DNA of 64,000 bases from Alkalibacter mobilis (GCF_015594845.1 NZ_JADNRK010000007.1:40798-104797), one strand, 5' to 3'. Numbered from the stretch's first letter, positions 19,366 to 28,690 are shown. The notes: generated by a model from the sequence alone, not told the origin. Made by a program: numbers and translations.

Positions 19366-20313
19366 ATGTTGGACAATCTTATTTTCAGTTTAGGAGTAGC
19401 TGCACCGATATTTTTGGTTATGCTAACAGGTTACATATTGAAAAAAACCGGTTGGATCGATGAACATTTTGTGAAAACAGCCAACAGGCTCATATTTTAT
19501 ATCGCTCTGCCCATCAAATTGTTTAATGACGTTAGGGCTGTGGATTTAAGTGAGATGCTGGACTTTGGATTTTATTTGTTTATTATGGCAGGAGTAATTC
19601 TGAGTGTGGTTTTTGCATGGATGGTATCTTTTTTTCTGATCAAGGATCAAAGCCTCAGAGGCTCTTTTATACAAGGATCATTCAGAGGCAATTTTTTATA
19701 TGTTGGATTTTCTCTCATAGAAAATATTACCGGGACACTGGGAGCTAAAGCGCCAATGATGCTGGCTATGACTATGCCCTGGTACAATATTTTGGCTGTA
19801 ATAATTTTTTCTTTTAACAATCCGGATAGAGAGGTAAAAGTAAGTGTAAAGGACAGTATCTTGGAATTGGTGAAAAATCCAATGGTAATAGGTATTGTTG
19901 CCGGATTTATAGCAGCACTTGTTGATCTCGAAGTACCTTCACTTCCTTTAAAGACAGCAAGTTATCTGGAAGTTCTCGCTACACCTTTGGCCCTGTTGTC
20001 CATAGGAGCATCTGTTGATGTTGGCGCACTTTCAAAAAATCTGGTACCTGCTTTACAGGCGAGTGCATTAAAGTTGATCGTCATACCTGTACTGGCTATA
20101 TTGGCAGCAGCTGCTTTTGGTTTTGGATCTGCAGACATCATTTTGGTATACGTGTTGTTTGGTGTTCCGACTGCTACGGTATCGTATATAATTGCCGTAA
20201 GCATGAAAGGCGACGGAGAATTGGCATCAAGTATAATAATGGCAACAACTTTGCTGTCTGTAATAACCATGACAGGTTTTATATTTGTATTCAGGACCTT
20301 GGGCATGATCTGA
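19366..20313 (+). CDS. AEC (auxin efflux carrier) family transporter
   Basis: A 315-residue inner-membrane protein with ten predicted helices in two five-helix halves, as in the AEC/PIN-like and bile-acid carrier fold. Typical features are the N-terminal LMLTGYILKKTGWI, the PTATVSYIIAVSMKGD segment near residue 270 and the polar break near QGSFRGNFLYVGF in helix 4. Bacterial members move organic acids such as malate or malonate; the substrate here is unknown. The ATG follows GCGAGGAG. Monocistronic, ended by a good terminator. Confidence 0.85.
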   Translation: MLDNLIFSLGVAAPIFLVMLTGYILKKTGWIDEHFVKTANRLIFYIALPIKLFNDVRAVDLSEMLDFGFYLFIMAGVILSVVFAWMVSFFLIKDQSLRGSFIQGSFRGNFLYVGFSLIENITGTLGAKAPMMLAMTMPWYNILAVIIFSFNNPDREVKVSVKDSILELVKNPMVIGIVAGFIAALVDLEVPSLPLKTASYLEVLATPLALLSIGASVDVGALSKNLVPALQASALKLIVIPVLAILAAAAFGFGSADIILVYVLFGVPTATVSYIIAVSMKGDGELASSIIMATTLLSVITMTGFIFVFRTLGMI

Positions 20314-20326
20314 ATATTCTCCTTCG

Positions 20327-20356
20327 AAGCGGTCAAAAACCGCTTTTTATTTTTTT
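20327..20356 (+). terminator. Terminator after the AEC transporter gene
   Basis: AAGCGGT-CAAAA-ACCGCTT hairpin followed by a long T-rich run. Confidence 0.85.
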
Positions 20357-20468
20357 AAAGGAAAAACTGCTTTTCGCACATGTTTTGCATCAAAAGCGCT
20401 ACAGCTTTTCGGAGATTATTAAAATCATCTGGAATATAATTAAGCTGTAAATAGACCAGGAGGCGGTT

Positions 20469-21578
20469 ATGATGTCGAAGAATATGCGAAAGAAAGTAAA
20501 ACTTGCAATGATTGGACTGATTGTTTCGGTGGTTATTTTATCAGGGTCATGTGCCGGCGATTTTGAGGACATTTCTGTTGATAAGAATGTGGATCAGGTT
20601 TCGATTCTTGAAAATTCGCAAGGGGATGCGGTGTCAGTTGTATATACGGAAGTTTCATCTTCAGAAGAAATGACGATTCCCCAGATATATACGGCTTCTA
20701 AAGAAAGTGTTGTAGAGATCACTACCGAAACGGTGGAATCCGATGGAAGAATGGGTCAATATGTGTCCTCTGGAGCCGGTAGCGGTGTGGTGGTTTCGAA
20801 AGATGGCTATATCGCAACAAATTATCATGTTATCGAGGGTGCCGGCAAAATAACGGTGATACTGTCTGATGGAACGAGTAACTCGGCAAGTGTGATCGGT
20901 TTTGATTCCAAGACGGATATGGCTGTTCTAAAAATCCACAAAGAAGGTTTGGTTCCGGTAATTTTCGGCGATTCCGATGCTCTTGTGGTAGGAGAGCTTG
21001 CGTTGGCAATAGGAAATCCGTTGGGAGAGTTGGGCGGTACTTTGACTGAAGGTATAATATCAGCCTTGGACAGGGACATAGTCATAGATAATGAATCCAT
21101 GAATCTGTTGCAGACATCTGCTGCAATAAATCCGGGTAATTCTGGCGGCGGTCTTTTTAATTCTAAGGGAGAACTCATAGGCGTTGTAAATGCAAAATCG
21201 AGTGGATCCAACATTGAAGGATTAGGTTTTGCAATACCGTCAAACACGGCAAAAGAGGTGATTGTAGAAATTATTGAAAATGGTTATGTTACCGGCAGGG
21301 CTGATTTAGGGGTGGAGTTGGTGGAAATTTCGGACACCAGGACGGCCATGGCGTATCGTGTTGATGCCTTGGGAGTATATGTGGCTAAAGTAGAAGAAGA
21401 AACTGAGCTTAAGGCTGGAGATCTGCTTGTTGAGATAAATGGAGATGAAATTGAGAGCATCAATCAGGTTAATAATCTTGTGGAAGACCATTCGGTAGGA
21501 GATGCGTTGAAAATCAAGGTGCTTAGAGACGGAGCGGAGATGGAATTATCCGTAAAACTTGGAGAAGAAACAAACTGA
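20469..21578 (+). CDS. HtrA/DegP-like membrane-anchored serine protease
   Basis: A 369-residue trypsin-like protease of the S1C family that degrades misfolded proteins outside the membrane. An N-terminal hydrophobic segment (residues ~10-28) serves as signal or anchor; the Cys28 context (SGSC) lacks a hydrophobic -3 residue, so lipidation is doubtful. The catalytic triad is His120 (ATNYH), Asp150 (SKTD) and Ser225 (NPGNSGGGLF). A single PDZ domain covers about 275-365. AGGAGG lies five bases before the ATG, with a second in-frame ATG following at once. A two-component system follows closely, which fits envelope-stress context. Confidence 0.92.
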   Translation: MMSKNMRKKVKLAMIGLIVSVVILSGSCAGDFEDISVDKNVDQVSILENSQGDAVSVVYTEVSSSEEMTIPQIYTASKESVVEITTETVESDGRMGQYVSSGAGSGVVVSKDGYIATNYHVIEGAGKITVILSDGTSNSASVIGFDSKTDMAVLKIHKEGLVPVIFGDSDALVVGELALAIGNPLGELGGTLTEGIISALDRDIVIDNESMNLLQTSAAINPGNSGGGLFNSKGELIGVVNAKSSGSNIEGLGFAIPSNTAKEVIVEIIENGYVTGRADLGVELVEISDTRTAMAYRVDALGVYVAKVEEETELKAGDLLVEINGDEIESINQVNNLVEDHSVGDALKIKVLRDGAEMELSVKLGEETN

Positions 21579-21588
21579 CTCCACGTTT

Positions 21589-21620
21589 TTGACAACTTTC
21601 AGGTTGATTTCTGATATACT
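21589..21620 (+). promoter_or_regulatory. Candidate promoter of the second two-component system
   Basis: TTGACA at 21589-21594 and an extended -10 (TGATATACT, 21612-21620). The spacer to TATACT is 20 bp, so the extended -10 may matter more than the -35. Confidence 0.5.
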
Positions 21621-21638
21621 GATTTAGGGGTGATGCGA

Positions 21639-22334
21639 GTGGAAGAATTGATATATATAGCTGAAGATGAAGATAATATCAGGGATGCAGTAAAAGCTTT
21701 TTTGGAAAGTGAAGGTTACAAAGTCAAAGATTTCAGCAACGGAGATCTGTTGTATGAAGAATTTTTACAAAGTGCCTGCGACCTGGTGATATTAGACGTC
21801 ATGATGCCTGGTTCTTCAGGTTTTGAAATAACAAAAAAAATCAGGGCTTCAAGTACGGTTCCCATTATAATACTTACAGCCAGAGATAGCGAGATAGATT
21901 ATGCTACAGGAATAAATCTTGGCAGCGATGATTACTTTACCAAACCTTTCAGTGCCATGTCACTGGTAATGAGAGTCAAGGCAATGCTAAGAAGAGTCAT
22001 GCTTGACAGACAAAATGTCGTTGAAACACCTGACTCGGATGTGGTGTACGGAAACATGGTCATTGACAAAAAAGGCATGGTTGTATCAAGCGAGGGCAAG
22101 AATATAGAATTGACCCCTACGGAATATAGCCTTATGGTTTACCTTTTTGACAATTCGGACAGAGCCGTTTCAAGAGACGAACTTTTAGACAATATATGGG
22201 GTTATGGCAAAGACATAGAGACCAGGGCATGCGATGATACGGTCAGAAGATTGAGAAAAAAGATAACTCATACAACTGTCAGGATAGAAACTGTCTGGGG
22301 ATTTGGTTTCAAACTTAAGGAGGAAACCCCTTGA
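21639..22334 (+). CDS. OmpR/PhoB-family response regulator
   Basis: A 231-residue regulator. Receiver: AEDEDNI, phospho-acceptor Asp53 in ILDVMMPG, and FTKPFSAMS. Winged helix: ELTPTEYSLMVYLFDN and RACDDTVRRLRKKI. The GTG at 21639 is preferred because the Shine-Dalgarno-like AGGGGTGAT (21626-21634) ends four bases before it; the ATG at 21633 is too close. Its gene overlaps the kinase gene by four bases. The 11-bp-spaced direct repeats at 23716-23736 are a plausible target, upstream of the polyphosphate-polymerase-like operon. Stimulus unknown. Confidence 0.92.
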   Translation: MEELIYIAEDEDNIRDAVKAFLESEGYKVKDFSNGDLLYEEFLQSACDLVILDVMMPGSSGFEITKKIRASSTVPIIILTARDSEIDYATGINLGSDDYFTKPFSAMSLVMRVKAMLRRVMLDRQNVVETPDSDVVYGNMVIDKKGMVVSSEGKNIELTPTEYSLMVYLFDNSDRAVSRDELLDNIWGYGKDIETRACDDTVRRLRKKITHTTVRIETVWGFGFKLKEETP

Positions 22335-23665
22335 AAAACACCAAGAAAAGCATCAGATTTCGATTGATGGTGCTGGTTACAGGACTCATACTATTTGTTT
22401 TTGTCATGGTTTCAATAACATTTAATATTTTGATCACCAAATATATAGAATCCAATGCCACAGAAGTTTTGACTCAGGCCAGGCAAATGGCGACATCCGG
22501 CAGCGATAAACCGGACAGAAATCCTGCGGGAAAATCTGAAACTGTTATACTGACAGAAGACTATCGCATTTTATTCCCTGAGTGGATCCCTTCTGGTTTT
22601 AACGGCGAATCTGATCTTGAAGTATTTGTTGAAGGGTTAAAGGATGAAAATGGAGAACTTGCCAGCGACCAAATCGAAAGGATCGAGACGGGAGAAAATC
22701 TCTATTATTACACTTCTATCAAGATAAGCGGATTTGATGAAGGGTACGGTGTGTTTTTTATAAACATGACAAATTTGTTTATCTTTCAAAAGAATCTGAG
22801 TAGAATACTTTGGGCAGTACTTCTTATAGCGTTAGTTGCTACCGTATTTTTAACTTCGATAATATCACTGAGAATTACTGAACCTATAAAAACCATTTCA
22901 AGACATGCCAAGCTTATTGGAGAGGGCAAGTATAAAAGCATCGAAGAAGACTTCAGTGATTTAGAACTGGATCAATTAAAATCTTCATTGAATGAGACGA
23001 CAAAAAAACTGGAAAAATACGATGAGGATCAAAAAGTTTTTTTTCAAAATGTTTCACACGAGCTTAGAACTCCTTTGCAAATAATAAAAAATAACGCTGA
23101 AGGTATTGGATATGGATTGTTGGACAGCAAAAAAGCGACTGAAATAATTAAAGACGAAACTGATCATTTGGGAGAACTGGTAGAAGATATGATATATCTT
23201 TCGAGACTGGAATCAGGATCAAAGGACATGGTATTCACGGAAAATGACATGAGAGAGATTTTGTCCTACACATTGGAAAGATTCAGGAATATTTTCGAAA
23301 GAAAAGGGATACGTGTGATTTATGATTTTAGCGAGGAACCGGTTTGGTTCGCCTGCGAAGAAAAATCACTCGAAAGGGCATTTGTAAATCTAACGTCTAA
23401 TGCATTGAGATACGCCAAGTCAAAGGTTAGCGTAGCTTGCAAGTTGACTGAAGGAAGAATACTTATTAGTATCTCAGACGATGGTCACGGAATATCCGAA
23501 GAAGACTTGCCCAATATATTCAACAGATTTTACAAAGGAGAAAAAGGTGTTCATGGGATCGGATTGTCCATAGTTCAATCAGTTGTCTATTCGCATGGAG
23601 GAAGAATAGAAGTCAAAACTGGTGATGAAGGCGCTGCGTTTACAATAATATTCGATAAAACTTGA
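22331..23665 (+). CDS. Membrane sensor histidine kinase
   Basis: A 444-residue kinase paired with the preceding regulator. Helices at about 12-34 and 157-180 enclose an extracytoplasmic sensor of ~120 residues. A HAMP-like linker (RITEPIKTISRHAKLIGEG) leads to HisKA with His243 in NVSHELRTPLQ. The ATPase domain has NLTSNALRYAK, SDDGHGISEED, FNRFYKG and HGIGLSIVQ. The TTG start follows AAGGAGG at 22317-22323 and overlaps the regulator's TGA (TTGA). A strong terminator follows, so the downstream VTC operon has its own promoter. Confidence 0.93.
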   Translation: MKNTKKSIRFRLMVLVTGLILFVFVMVSITFNILITKYIESNATEVLTQARQMATSGSDKPDRNPAGKSETVILTEDYRILFPEWIPSGFNGESDLEVFVEGLKDENGELASDQIERIETGENLYYYTSIKISGFDEGYGVFFINMTNLFIFQKNLSRILWAVLLIALVATVFLTSIISLRITEPIKTISRHAKLIGEGKYKSIEEDFSDLELDQLKSSLNETTKKLEKYDEDQKVFFQNVSHELRTPLQIIKNNAEGIGYGLLDSKKATEIIKDETDHLGELVEDMIYLSRLESGSKDMVFTENDMREILSYTLERFRNIFERKGIRVIYDFSEEPVWFACEEKSLERAFVNLTSNALRYAKSKVSVACKLTEGRILISISDDGHGISEEDLPNIFNRFYKGEKGVHGIGLSIVQSVVYSHGGRIEVKTGDEGAAFTIIFDKT

Positions 23666-23681
23666 TATGGATCAGTTACAT

Positions 23682-23709
23682 GAAGCCTTAGGGCTTCTTA
23701 TTTTTTTTT
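23682..23709 (+). terminator. Terminator after the second two-component system
   Basis: GAAGCC-TTAG-GGCTTC hairpin followed by a long T run. Confidence 0.9.
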
Positions 23710-23715
23710 GAATTT

Positions 23716-23736
23716 TTTGCGTTAAATTTGCGTTAA
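23716..23736 (+). promoter_or_regulatory. Two 10-bp direct repeats, probable response-regulator operator
   Basis: TTTGCGTTAA occurs at 23716-23725 and again at 23727-23736, an 11-bp period that is characteristic of OmpR/PhoB-family sites. It lies between the two-component genes and the VTC gene. Confidence 0.6.
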
Positions 23737-23830
23737 TTATGATGGAGTTTTTCGGAGATGTGATTCTCACAAGAAGTTAAAATAAATGTGCAAGGTGATT
23801 GGAGAAACAAAAATCGAAGGGATGATAAAA

Positions 23831-24514
23831 ATGGAGGAAAGGCAATATCGAAATGAAAAAAAGCATATAATTTCCCAGGTGGCTAAAGCCATGTTAAGTT
23901 CGAGGCTGAGTAGAATTTTAAAAAAAGATGAACATGCCTCTGGTGATACATATCTAGTCAAAAGTCTTTACTTTGATACTGTGTATGACGAAGCACTCAA
24001 TGAAAAACTTAGCGGGGATCCTACCAGGGAGAAATTTAGGATAAGGTTTTACAATAACGATATAAAATTCTTAAGACTCGAAAAAAAGGTTAAGTTCTAT
24101 AACAAGGGTTACAAGTTATCAGCTAAATTGGAAGAAGATGAAGCCGAAAAAATAATCAGGGGAGATTTGGAGTTTTTAAAATACTCAAATGAGGATCTGC
24201 TGAGAGAATTCTACATAAAAAACAGAATAAAGTTGATCAAACCAAAAGTCGTGATTGCATACGAGAGAGAGGCGTATATATTCAGACCTGGAAACACTAG
24301 GGTTACTTTGGATTTCAACATAAAAAGCAGTATGATGCCGGATGATTTTTTCTGCGAAGATAAAGTGTTGATGACGACTGAGATTAACAAATGCGTGCTT
24401 GAGGTGAAATTTGATCAGTATATCCCGGATATCATTAGAGATCTGGTTCAAATAGAAGAAACGACAACTACCGCAAATTCAAAATACGTAAGCGGAAGAG
24501 CGTTGATGTTTTGA
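23831..24514 (+). CDS. VTC-domain polyphosphate polymerase-like protein
   Basis: A 227-residue cytoplasmic protein consisting of a VTC (triphosphate tunnel) domain, the fold that makes polyphosphate from ATP in yeast Vtc4. Tunnel residues are retained in order: YRNEKKHII at the start, KSLYFDT, REKFRIRFYN, LRLEKKVK, KVVIAYEREA, and CVLEVKF near the C-terminus. Bacterial members commonly sit beside DUF4956, CotH-like or beta-helix proteins, as here; whether they make polyphosphate or another phosphate product is not established. The ATG at 23831 has AAGG ten bases upstream; in-frame ATGs at 23822 and 23786 have poorer sites. Confidence 0.85.
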   Translation: MEERQYRNEKKHIISQVAKAMLSSRLSRILKKDEHASGDTYLVKSLYFDTVYDEALNEKLSGDPTREKFRIRFYNNDIKFLRLEKKVKFYNKGYKLSAKLEEDEAEKIIRGDLEFLKYSNEDLLREFYIKNRIKLIKPKVVIAYEREAYIFRPGNTRVTLDFNIKSSMMPDDFFCEDKVLMTTEINKCVLEVKFDQYIPDIIRDLVQIEETTTTANSKYVSGRALMF

Positions 24515-24542
24515 TAAATAAGCAGAGATAGGAGTAACTGAA

Positions 24543-25214
24543 ATGACATTTAATGATATTTTAAAATCAAGTTTTTTGGAAAAGATAGGTGAATTTTCTT
24601 TTGTAGATTCTTTTATAGCCTTGCTGGGAGCCTATGTCTTGGGCATGTTTATTTACTGGGTTTACAAAAGGACCTTCAACGGTGTGATGTATTCAAAACC
24701 ATTTAATACTTCTTTGGTCCTGTTAACGATGTTGACTACTTTCATAATACTGGCAGTGACTACAAATGTAGTGTTGTCACTTGGCATGGTTGGGGCGCTT
24801 TCGATTGTCAGATTTAGAACCGCCATAAAAGATCCCCTGGATCTGGTATTCCTGTTTTGGTCATTGGGGACGGGAATTATACTGGGGGCAGGTCTTTTGC
24901 CGCTGGCAATACTGGGGTGTGTGATGATAGGAGGGGTTTTGACATCGTTTCAGGCTAAGGTTGTCAAAGAAGCCCCCTACATCCTGATGATGGATGTTGA
25001 CAGTGAAAATACTGAAATAACCGCAAGCGAGATAATAAGAAAAAGGATCAGCAGGATGAAATTGAAGTCCAAGACAGTCGGCAACGGTCGGATAGAATTG
25101 ATATACGAGCTCAGATTGAAAAATGGGGAGACCGGAATCGCCAATGAACTGGCTAACATTACTGGTGTAAAAAATACTTCTCTCGTAAGTTACAATGGAG
25201 AATACGCAGTTTGA
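24543..25214 (+). CDS. DUF4956 integral membrane protein
   Basis: A 223-residue protein with four membrane helices (about 22-42, 57-80, 100-118, 122-135) followed by a soluble C-terminal domain (about 145-223) of ferredoxin-like ACT/MgtC type character. The family signature LGMVGALSIVRFRTAIKDPLDLVFLFWSLGTG is very clear. Function is unknown; its near-constant association with VTC-domain proteins suggests that it couples polymer synthesis or transport across the membrane. 28 bp after the VTC gene and 18 bp before the lipoprotein, in one operon. Confidence 0.85.
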   Translation: MTFNDILKSSFLEKIGEFSFVDSFIALLGAYVLGMFIYWVYKRTFNGVMYSKPFNTSLVLLTMLTTFIILAVTTNVVLSLGMVGALSIVRFRTAIKDPLDLVFLFWSLGTGIILGAGLLPLAILGCVMIGGVLTSFQAKVVKEAPYILMMDVDSENTEITASEIIRKRISRMKLKSKTVGNGRIELIYELRLKNGETGIANELANITGVKNTSLVSYNGEYAV

Positions 25215-25232
25215 TAAAGAAAGGAAATGAAT

Positions 25233-27068
25233 ATGAAAAAGATGGCTATAATGATCGCTCTGTTGGTCGCATTGATGCAGGCAACAGGATGCAGTGGCGA
25301 TCAGAATGATACAGCAAATCAGGAGATAGTGGAAAGTGTTGACACAGCGGAGATGGCTGCACTTTCAGCTTCAGAAATAAATGTGGAATTAACTCAGGAA
25401 GAGCTTGATTCCACTTGGGATGAAGATCAGTCGGTGAAAATTACGCTAAATGACGCAGGAGCAACATTTGATGGTGGAAAGGGTGTTAGCATAGTTGGCG
25501 GCATTATTACCATAACCCAAGGAGGCACCTACGTTTTGGAAGGGGAAATTGATGACGGGCAGTTAATAGTCGATTCACAAGATTCGCAGAGTGTGCAACT
25601 GGTTTTAAACGGTGTTTCCATTTCGAGCAGCTCTTCAGCCATATACATAAAAAAGGCTGAAAAAGTTGTAGTGACTCTTCCGGAAAATACGAAAAATTTC
25701 ATCTCGGATGGGGATAGTTACTCTATAACCGAGGAGGAATACGAGCCGTATGGAGCACTATTCAGCAAGGAAAACCTTGTGATCAATGGAGAGGGATTCC
25801 TGGATGTTGCAGGAAATTGTCAAAACGGCATTGTGAGCAAGGATGAATTGAAAATAATTGGGGGAAATCTGACGGTAACAGCAAATAATGACGCTATTCG
25901 CGGCAGGGATATGGTGGCCATATACGATGGGAATTTCACGCTTACATCTGTCGGTGACGGTATTCAGTCGAATAATGACGAAGATTCCTCAAAGGGTTAT
26001 ATTTACATAAAAGACGGAACATTTGGCATAACATCCGGTTCTGACGGCATACAGGCCCAGACAAGCATTTTAGTGGAGGGTGGAGATTTTGCCATAGCTA
26101 CTGAATCCGACTCTGAAGACGTCAGTGCTAAAGGCATCAAGGCAGTGGAAGATATTTTGATCAGGGGAGGGAAATTTATTTTAGAGACATCTGACGATGC
26201 AATCCATTCCAATGGCAGTATCGGCATCGAAGGAGGAAGTTTTGACATTGTATCGGGTGATAGTGGCATTCACGCTGACGAATCCCTGGTTATCGATGAT
26301 GGAGAAATCGAGGTGGAAAAAAGCTATGAAGCGGTTGAAAGTGCTTCCATAACCATAAATGGAGGCGAACTTCATCTGGTAGCTGAAGATGACGGGATAA
26401 ACGTTGCCGGCGAGGTCGACGGATCATCTCAGAACGGAAGACCTGGACAAAATAGTTTTTCTGAAGAAAGTGATAATTCTCTTGCCATCAATGGGGGAAA
26501 TGTTTACATATCTTCGGTGGGAGACGGCATAGACGTAAACGGCAGTATGGCAATGAACGGTGGTGTGGTAATTGTAAGCGGACCTGTAGATTCCAGAAAC
26601 GGTGCGCTGGATTACGACGGTGATTTCTCAATGAATGGAGGGACCCTTGTTGCCGTGGGAAGTTCGGGCATGGCGCAAGCACCTGGAACAAATTCGGAAC
26701 AATTAAGTCTTATGCTGAATTTAGAGCAACAAAGCGAAGGAAGTTTGATACATATTGAATCGGAAGATGGAGATCAATTGTTGACGTTCAAGGCAGAGAA
26801 GGATTTTTCTTCACTGGTATATTCTTCGGCTGAAATTAAGAACGGAACGATCTATAAAATTTATTCCGGTGGCAGTGCAGAGGGAAATGAATCAAACGGT
26901 TTATACACAGAGTCAACATATATCCCGGGAGATGTACTGGCTTCGATAGAGGTTTCCGACATTACAACAGTTTACGGTTCTTCTGCAGCAGGAAATTTCG
27001 GAGGCGGAGGGGCGCAAGGTCGCATGCCAAAAAAAAGGGATCAAGGTTTGGTGCCACAAAAAAACTAA
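25233..27068 (+). CDS. Beta-helix carbohydrate-binding-like lipoprotein (Cthe_2159 type)
   Basis: A 611-residue surface lipoprotein. Signal helix and lipobox-like ATGC with Cys20, then an N-terminal beta domain and a long right-handed parallel beta-helix (about 150-480). This is seen as repeated turns of the pattern GDGIQ/SDGIQ/DDAIHS/GDSGIHAD/DDGINV about 20-25 residues apart. It resembles the PF14262 family, whose member Cthe_2159 binds polygalacturonate and cellulose. The tail (FGGGGAQGRMPKKRDQ) is Gly- and Lys-rich. The ATG at 25233 is chosen over 25227 for spacing from AAAGGA. Last gene of the VTC operon. Confidence 0.8.
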   Translation: MKKMAIMIALLVALMQATGCSGDQNDTANQEIVESVDTAEMAALSASEINVELTQEELDSTWDEDQSVKITLNDAGATFDGGKGVSIVGGIITITQGGTYVLEGEIDDGQLIVDSQDSQSVQLVLNGVSISSSSSAIYIKKAEKVVVTLPENTKNFISDGDSYSITEEEYEPYGALFSKENLVINGEGFLDVAGNCQNGIVSKDELKIIGGNLTVTANNDAIRGRDMVAIYDGNFTLTSVGDGIQSNNDEDSSKGYIYIKDGTFGITSGSDGIQAQTSILVEGGDFAIATESDSEDVSAKGIKAVEDILIRGGKFILETSDDAIHSNGSIGIEGGSFDIVSGDSGIHADESLVIDDGEIEVEKSYEAVESASITINGGELHLVAEDDGINVAGEVDGSSQNGRPGQNSFSEESDNSLAINGGNVYISSVGDGIDVNGSMAMNGGVVIVSGPVDSRNGALDYDGDFSMNGGTLVAVGSSGMAQAPGTNSEQLSLMLNLEQQSEGSLIHIESEDGDQLLTFKAEKDFSSLVYSSAEIKNGTIYKIYSGGSAEGNESNGLYTESTYIPGDVLASIEVSDITTVYGSSAAGNFGGGGAQGRMPKKRDQGLVPQKN

Positions 27069-27155
27069 AGATAAAATATTATCAATGATATTGAATTTTA
27101 AAGAGATTGCATGTTAAAAAAAATAAATGATAATTGAGTATTATGAGCCTTAGCT

Positions 27156-27187
27156 AAAAGAGTGGAGTTTACCCACTCTTTTTTTAG
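27156..27187 (+). terminator. Terminator of the VTC operon
   Basis: AAAGAGTGG / CCACTCTTT hairpin with short loop, followed by T7. Confidence 0.85.
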
Positions 27188-27215
27188 TAGAATAAAAAAA
27201 TGAAAACAATTTCAT

Positions 27216-27232
27216 TTGTACAATTAGTACAA
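27216..27232 (+). promoter_or_regulatory. 17-bp operator-like palindrome upstream of the aldarate operon
   Basis: TTGTAC-AATTA-GTACAA, a perfect 6+6 inverted repeat about 150 bp before the first gene. It resembles sites of FadR-type GntR repressors, which often control sugar-acid catabolism. No GntR gene is in the window. A weak promoter candidate (TTGGTG at 27255, TATATG at 27278) follows it. The rest of this gap is AT-rich with nothing else recognised. Confidence 0.45.
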
Positions 27233-27382
27233 CGAAAATGCTTAAATCAATGCATTGGTGACATGTTAAAATTGTGTTATATGATCTAAAATAAAAGCAA
27301 GTTCACAAGAAACATTTATATTGTAACAACTAATTGTGATGGATTTATCATTGTAATCGTATTATTGAGAGCAGGTGGACAG

Positions 27383-28660
27383 TTGAGCAACATAGTTTCA
27401 GACTTGGTCAAAGACGTATACATACCTCGAATGTTCAAAGTGAAACAAATTTTTGAAAGGCCTTTTTTGGCCGATGAGGAGATCAAGTCAAGGATCACTG
27501 ACGGATTATTGAAAGAAAATATCACAGGCGGTATAAAGCCGGGAATGAAGATTGCAATAACCGCAGGTAGCAGGGGAGTGGCAAATATAGCCCTTGTCAC
27601 CAAGACGATCGTTGAAGCTGTCAAGTCCAAAGGGGCAGAACCCTTTGTAATTCCAACCATGGGAAGCCACGGTGGTGCAACAGCCTCAGGACAAAAATCA
27701 GTTCTGGAAAGTTATGGGTTGACGGAAGAATACCTGGAGTGCAAAATCAAATCTTCCATGGAAGTAGTTAAAATCGGCGTCAATGAAGAGGGAATGGACG
27801 TATTGATCGACAAATTTGCCAGTGAAGCCGATGGCATCATAGTCTGCAACCGGATCAAGCCGCACACTTGCTTTAGAGGCCCATATGAAAGCGGACTCAT
27901 GAAAATGATGACTATTGGTTTGGGCAAACAGGCAGGTGCAGAGGTGTGCCATGAAGCAGGATTCAAACATATGGCAAAATACATACCTATGTTTGGCAAA
28001 GTCATACTTGAAAACACTCCAATAATTTGCGGAATAGCATTAATGGAAAACGCTTTTGATGAGACTTGTAAAATAGAGGTCCTTGATCCTCAAGAGATTG
28101 AGAAACGGGAACCTGAACTTTTGGAAGAGGCCAAATCAATGATGCCCAAAATCTTATTTGAAGAATGCGACGTGCTTGTTTGCGATAAAATAGGCAAGAA
28201 TTACAGTGGCGGTGGCATGGACCCCAACATTACGGGGACATTCGTGACACCATATGCATCCGGGGGGCTAAAGTCGCAAAAGGTTGCAGTTTTGGATCTG
28301 AGTGACGAAAGTCATGGTAACGGCAACGGCATCGGTTCGTCCCACGCGACTACAAGAAGATTTTTCGACAAAATGGATTTTGAGATGACATATCCAAATG
28401 CCATAACGTCTACTGTAGTGGATAATGTCAGGATACCGATGGTAATGAAAAACGATAAGGAAGCAATACAGGTTTGTATTAGGACCTGTAATGAAATAAA
28501 TAAAAAAGCTCCAAGGATCATTAGGATTTCCAACAGTTTGGATGTTGAGCACATCTGGTTGTCTGAAGAATATTATGTAGAAGCCAAGATGAATCCCATG
28601 CTGGAAATCAAATCAGAGCCCGAATATTTTGTTTTTGACGAAGAGGGCAACCTATTTTAG
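27383..28660 (+). CDS. LarA-like (DUF2088) nickel-pincer racemase/epimerase family protein
   Basis: A 425-residue homologue of lactate racemase LarA. The residues that bind substrate and the nickel-pincer cofactor in LarA are present with the same spacing: His96 (MGSHGGAT), His161 (KPHTCF), Lys174 (GLMKMM) and His190 (AEVCHEAG). LarA relatives racemise or epimerise various 2-hydroxyacids. As first gene of an aldaric-acid operon it probably interconverts an aldarate or glycerate stereoisomer; that is inference. Cofactor genes larB, larC and larE are not in the window. The TTG at 27383 is preferred, with AGGTGG four bases upstream; another in-frame TTG lies six codons earlier. Confidence 0.8.
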   Translation: MSNIVSDLVKDVYIPRMFKVKQIFERPFLADEEIKSRITDGLLKENITGGIKPGMKIAITAGSRGVANIALVTKTIVEAVKSKGAEPFVIPTMGSHGGATASGQKSVLESYGLTEEYLECKIKSSMEVVKIGVNEEGMDVLIDKFASEADGIIVCNRIKPHTCFRGPYESGLMKMMTIGLGKQAGAEVCHEAGFKHMAKYIPMFGKVILENTPIICGIALMENAFDETCKIEVLDPQEIEKREPELLEEAKSMMPKILFEECDVLVCDKIGKNYSGGGMDPNITGTFVTPYASGGLKSQKVAVLDLSDESHGNGNGIGSSHATTRRFFDKMDFEMTYPNAITSTVVDNVRIPMVMKNDKEAIQVCIRTCNEINKKAPRIIRISNSLDVEHIWLSEEYYVEAKMNPMLEIKSEPEYFVFDEEGNLF

Positions 28661-28690
28661 TTATCGGCACAGAAAACCCTGTGTTGAGAA

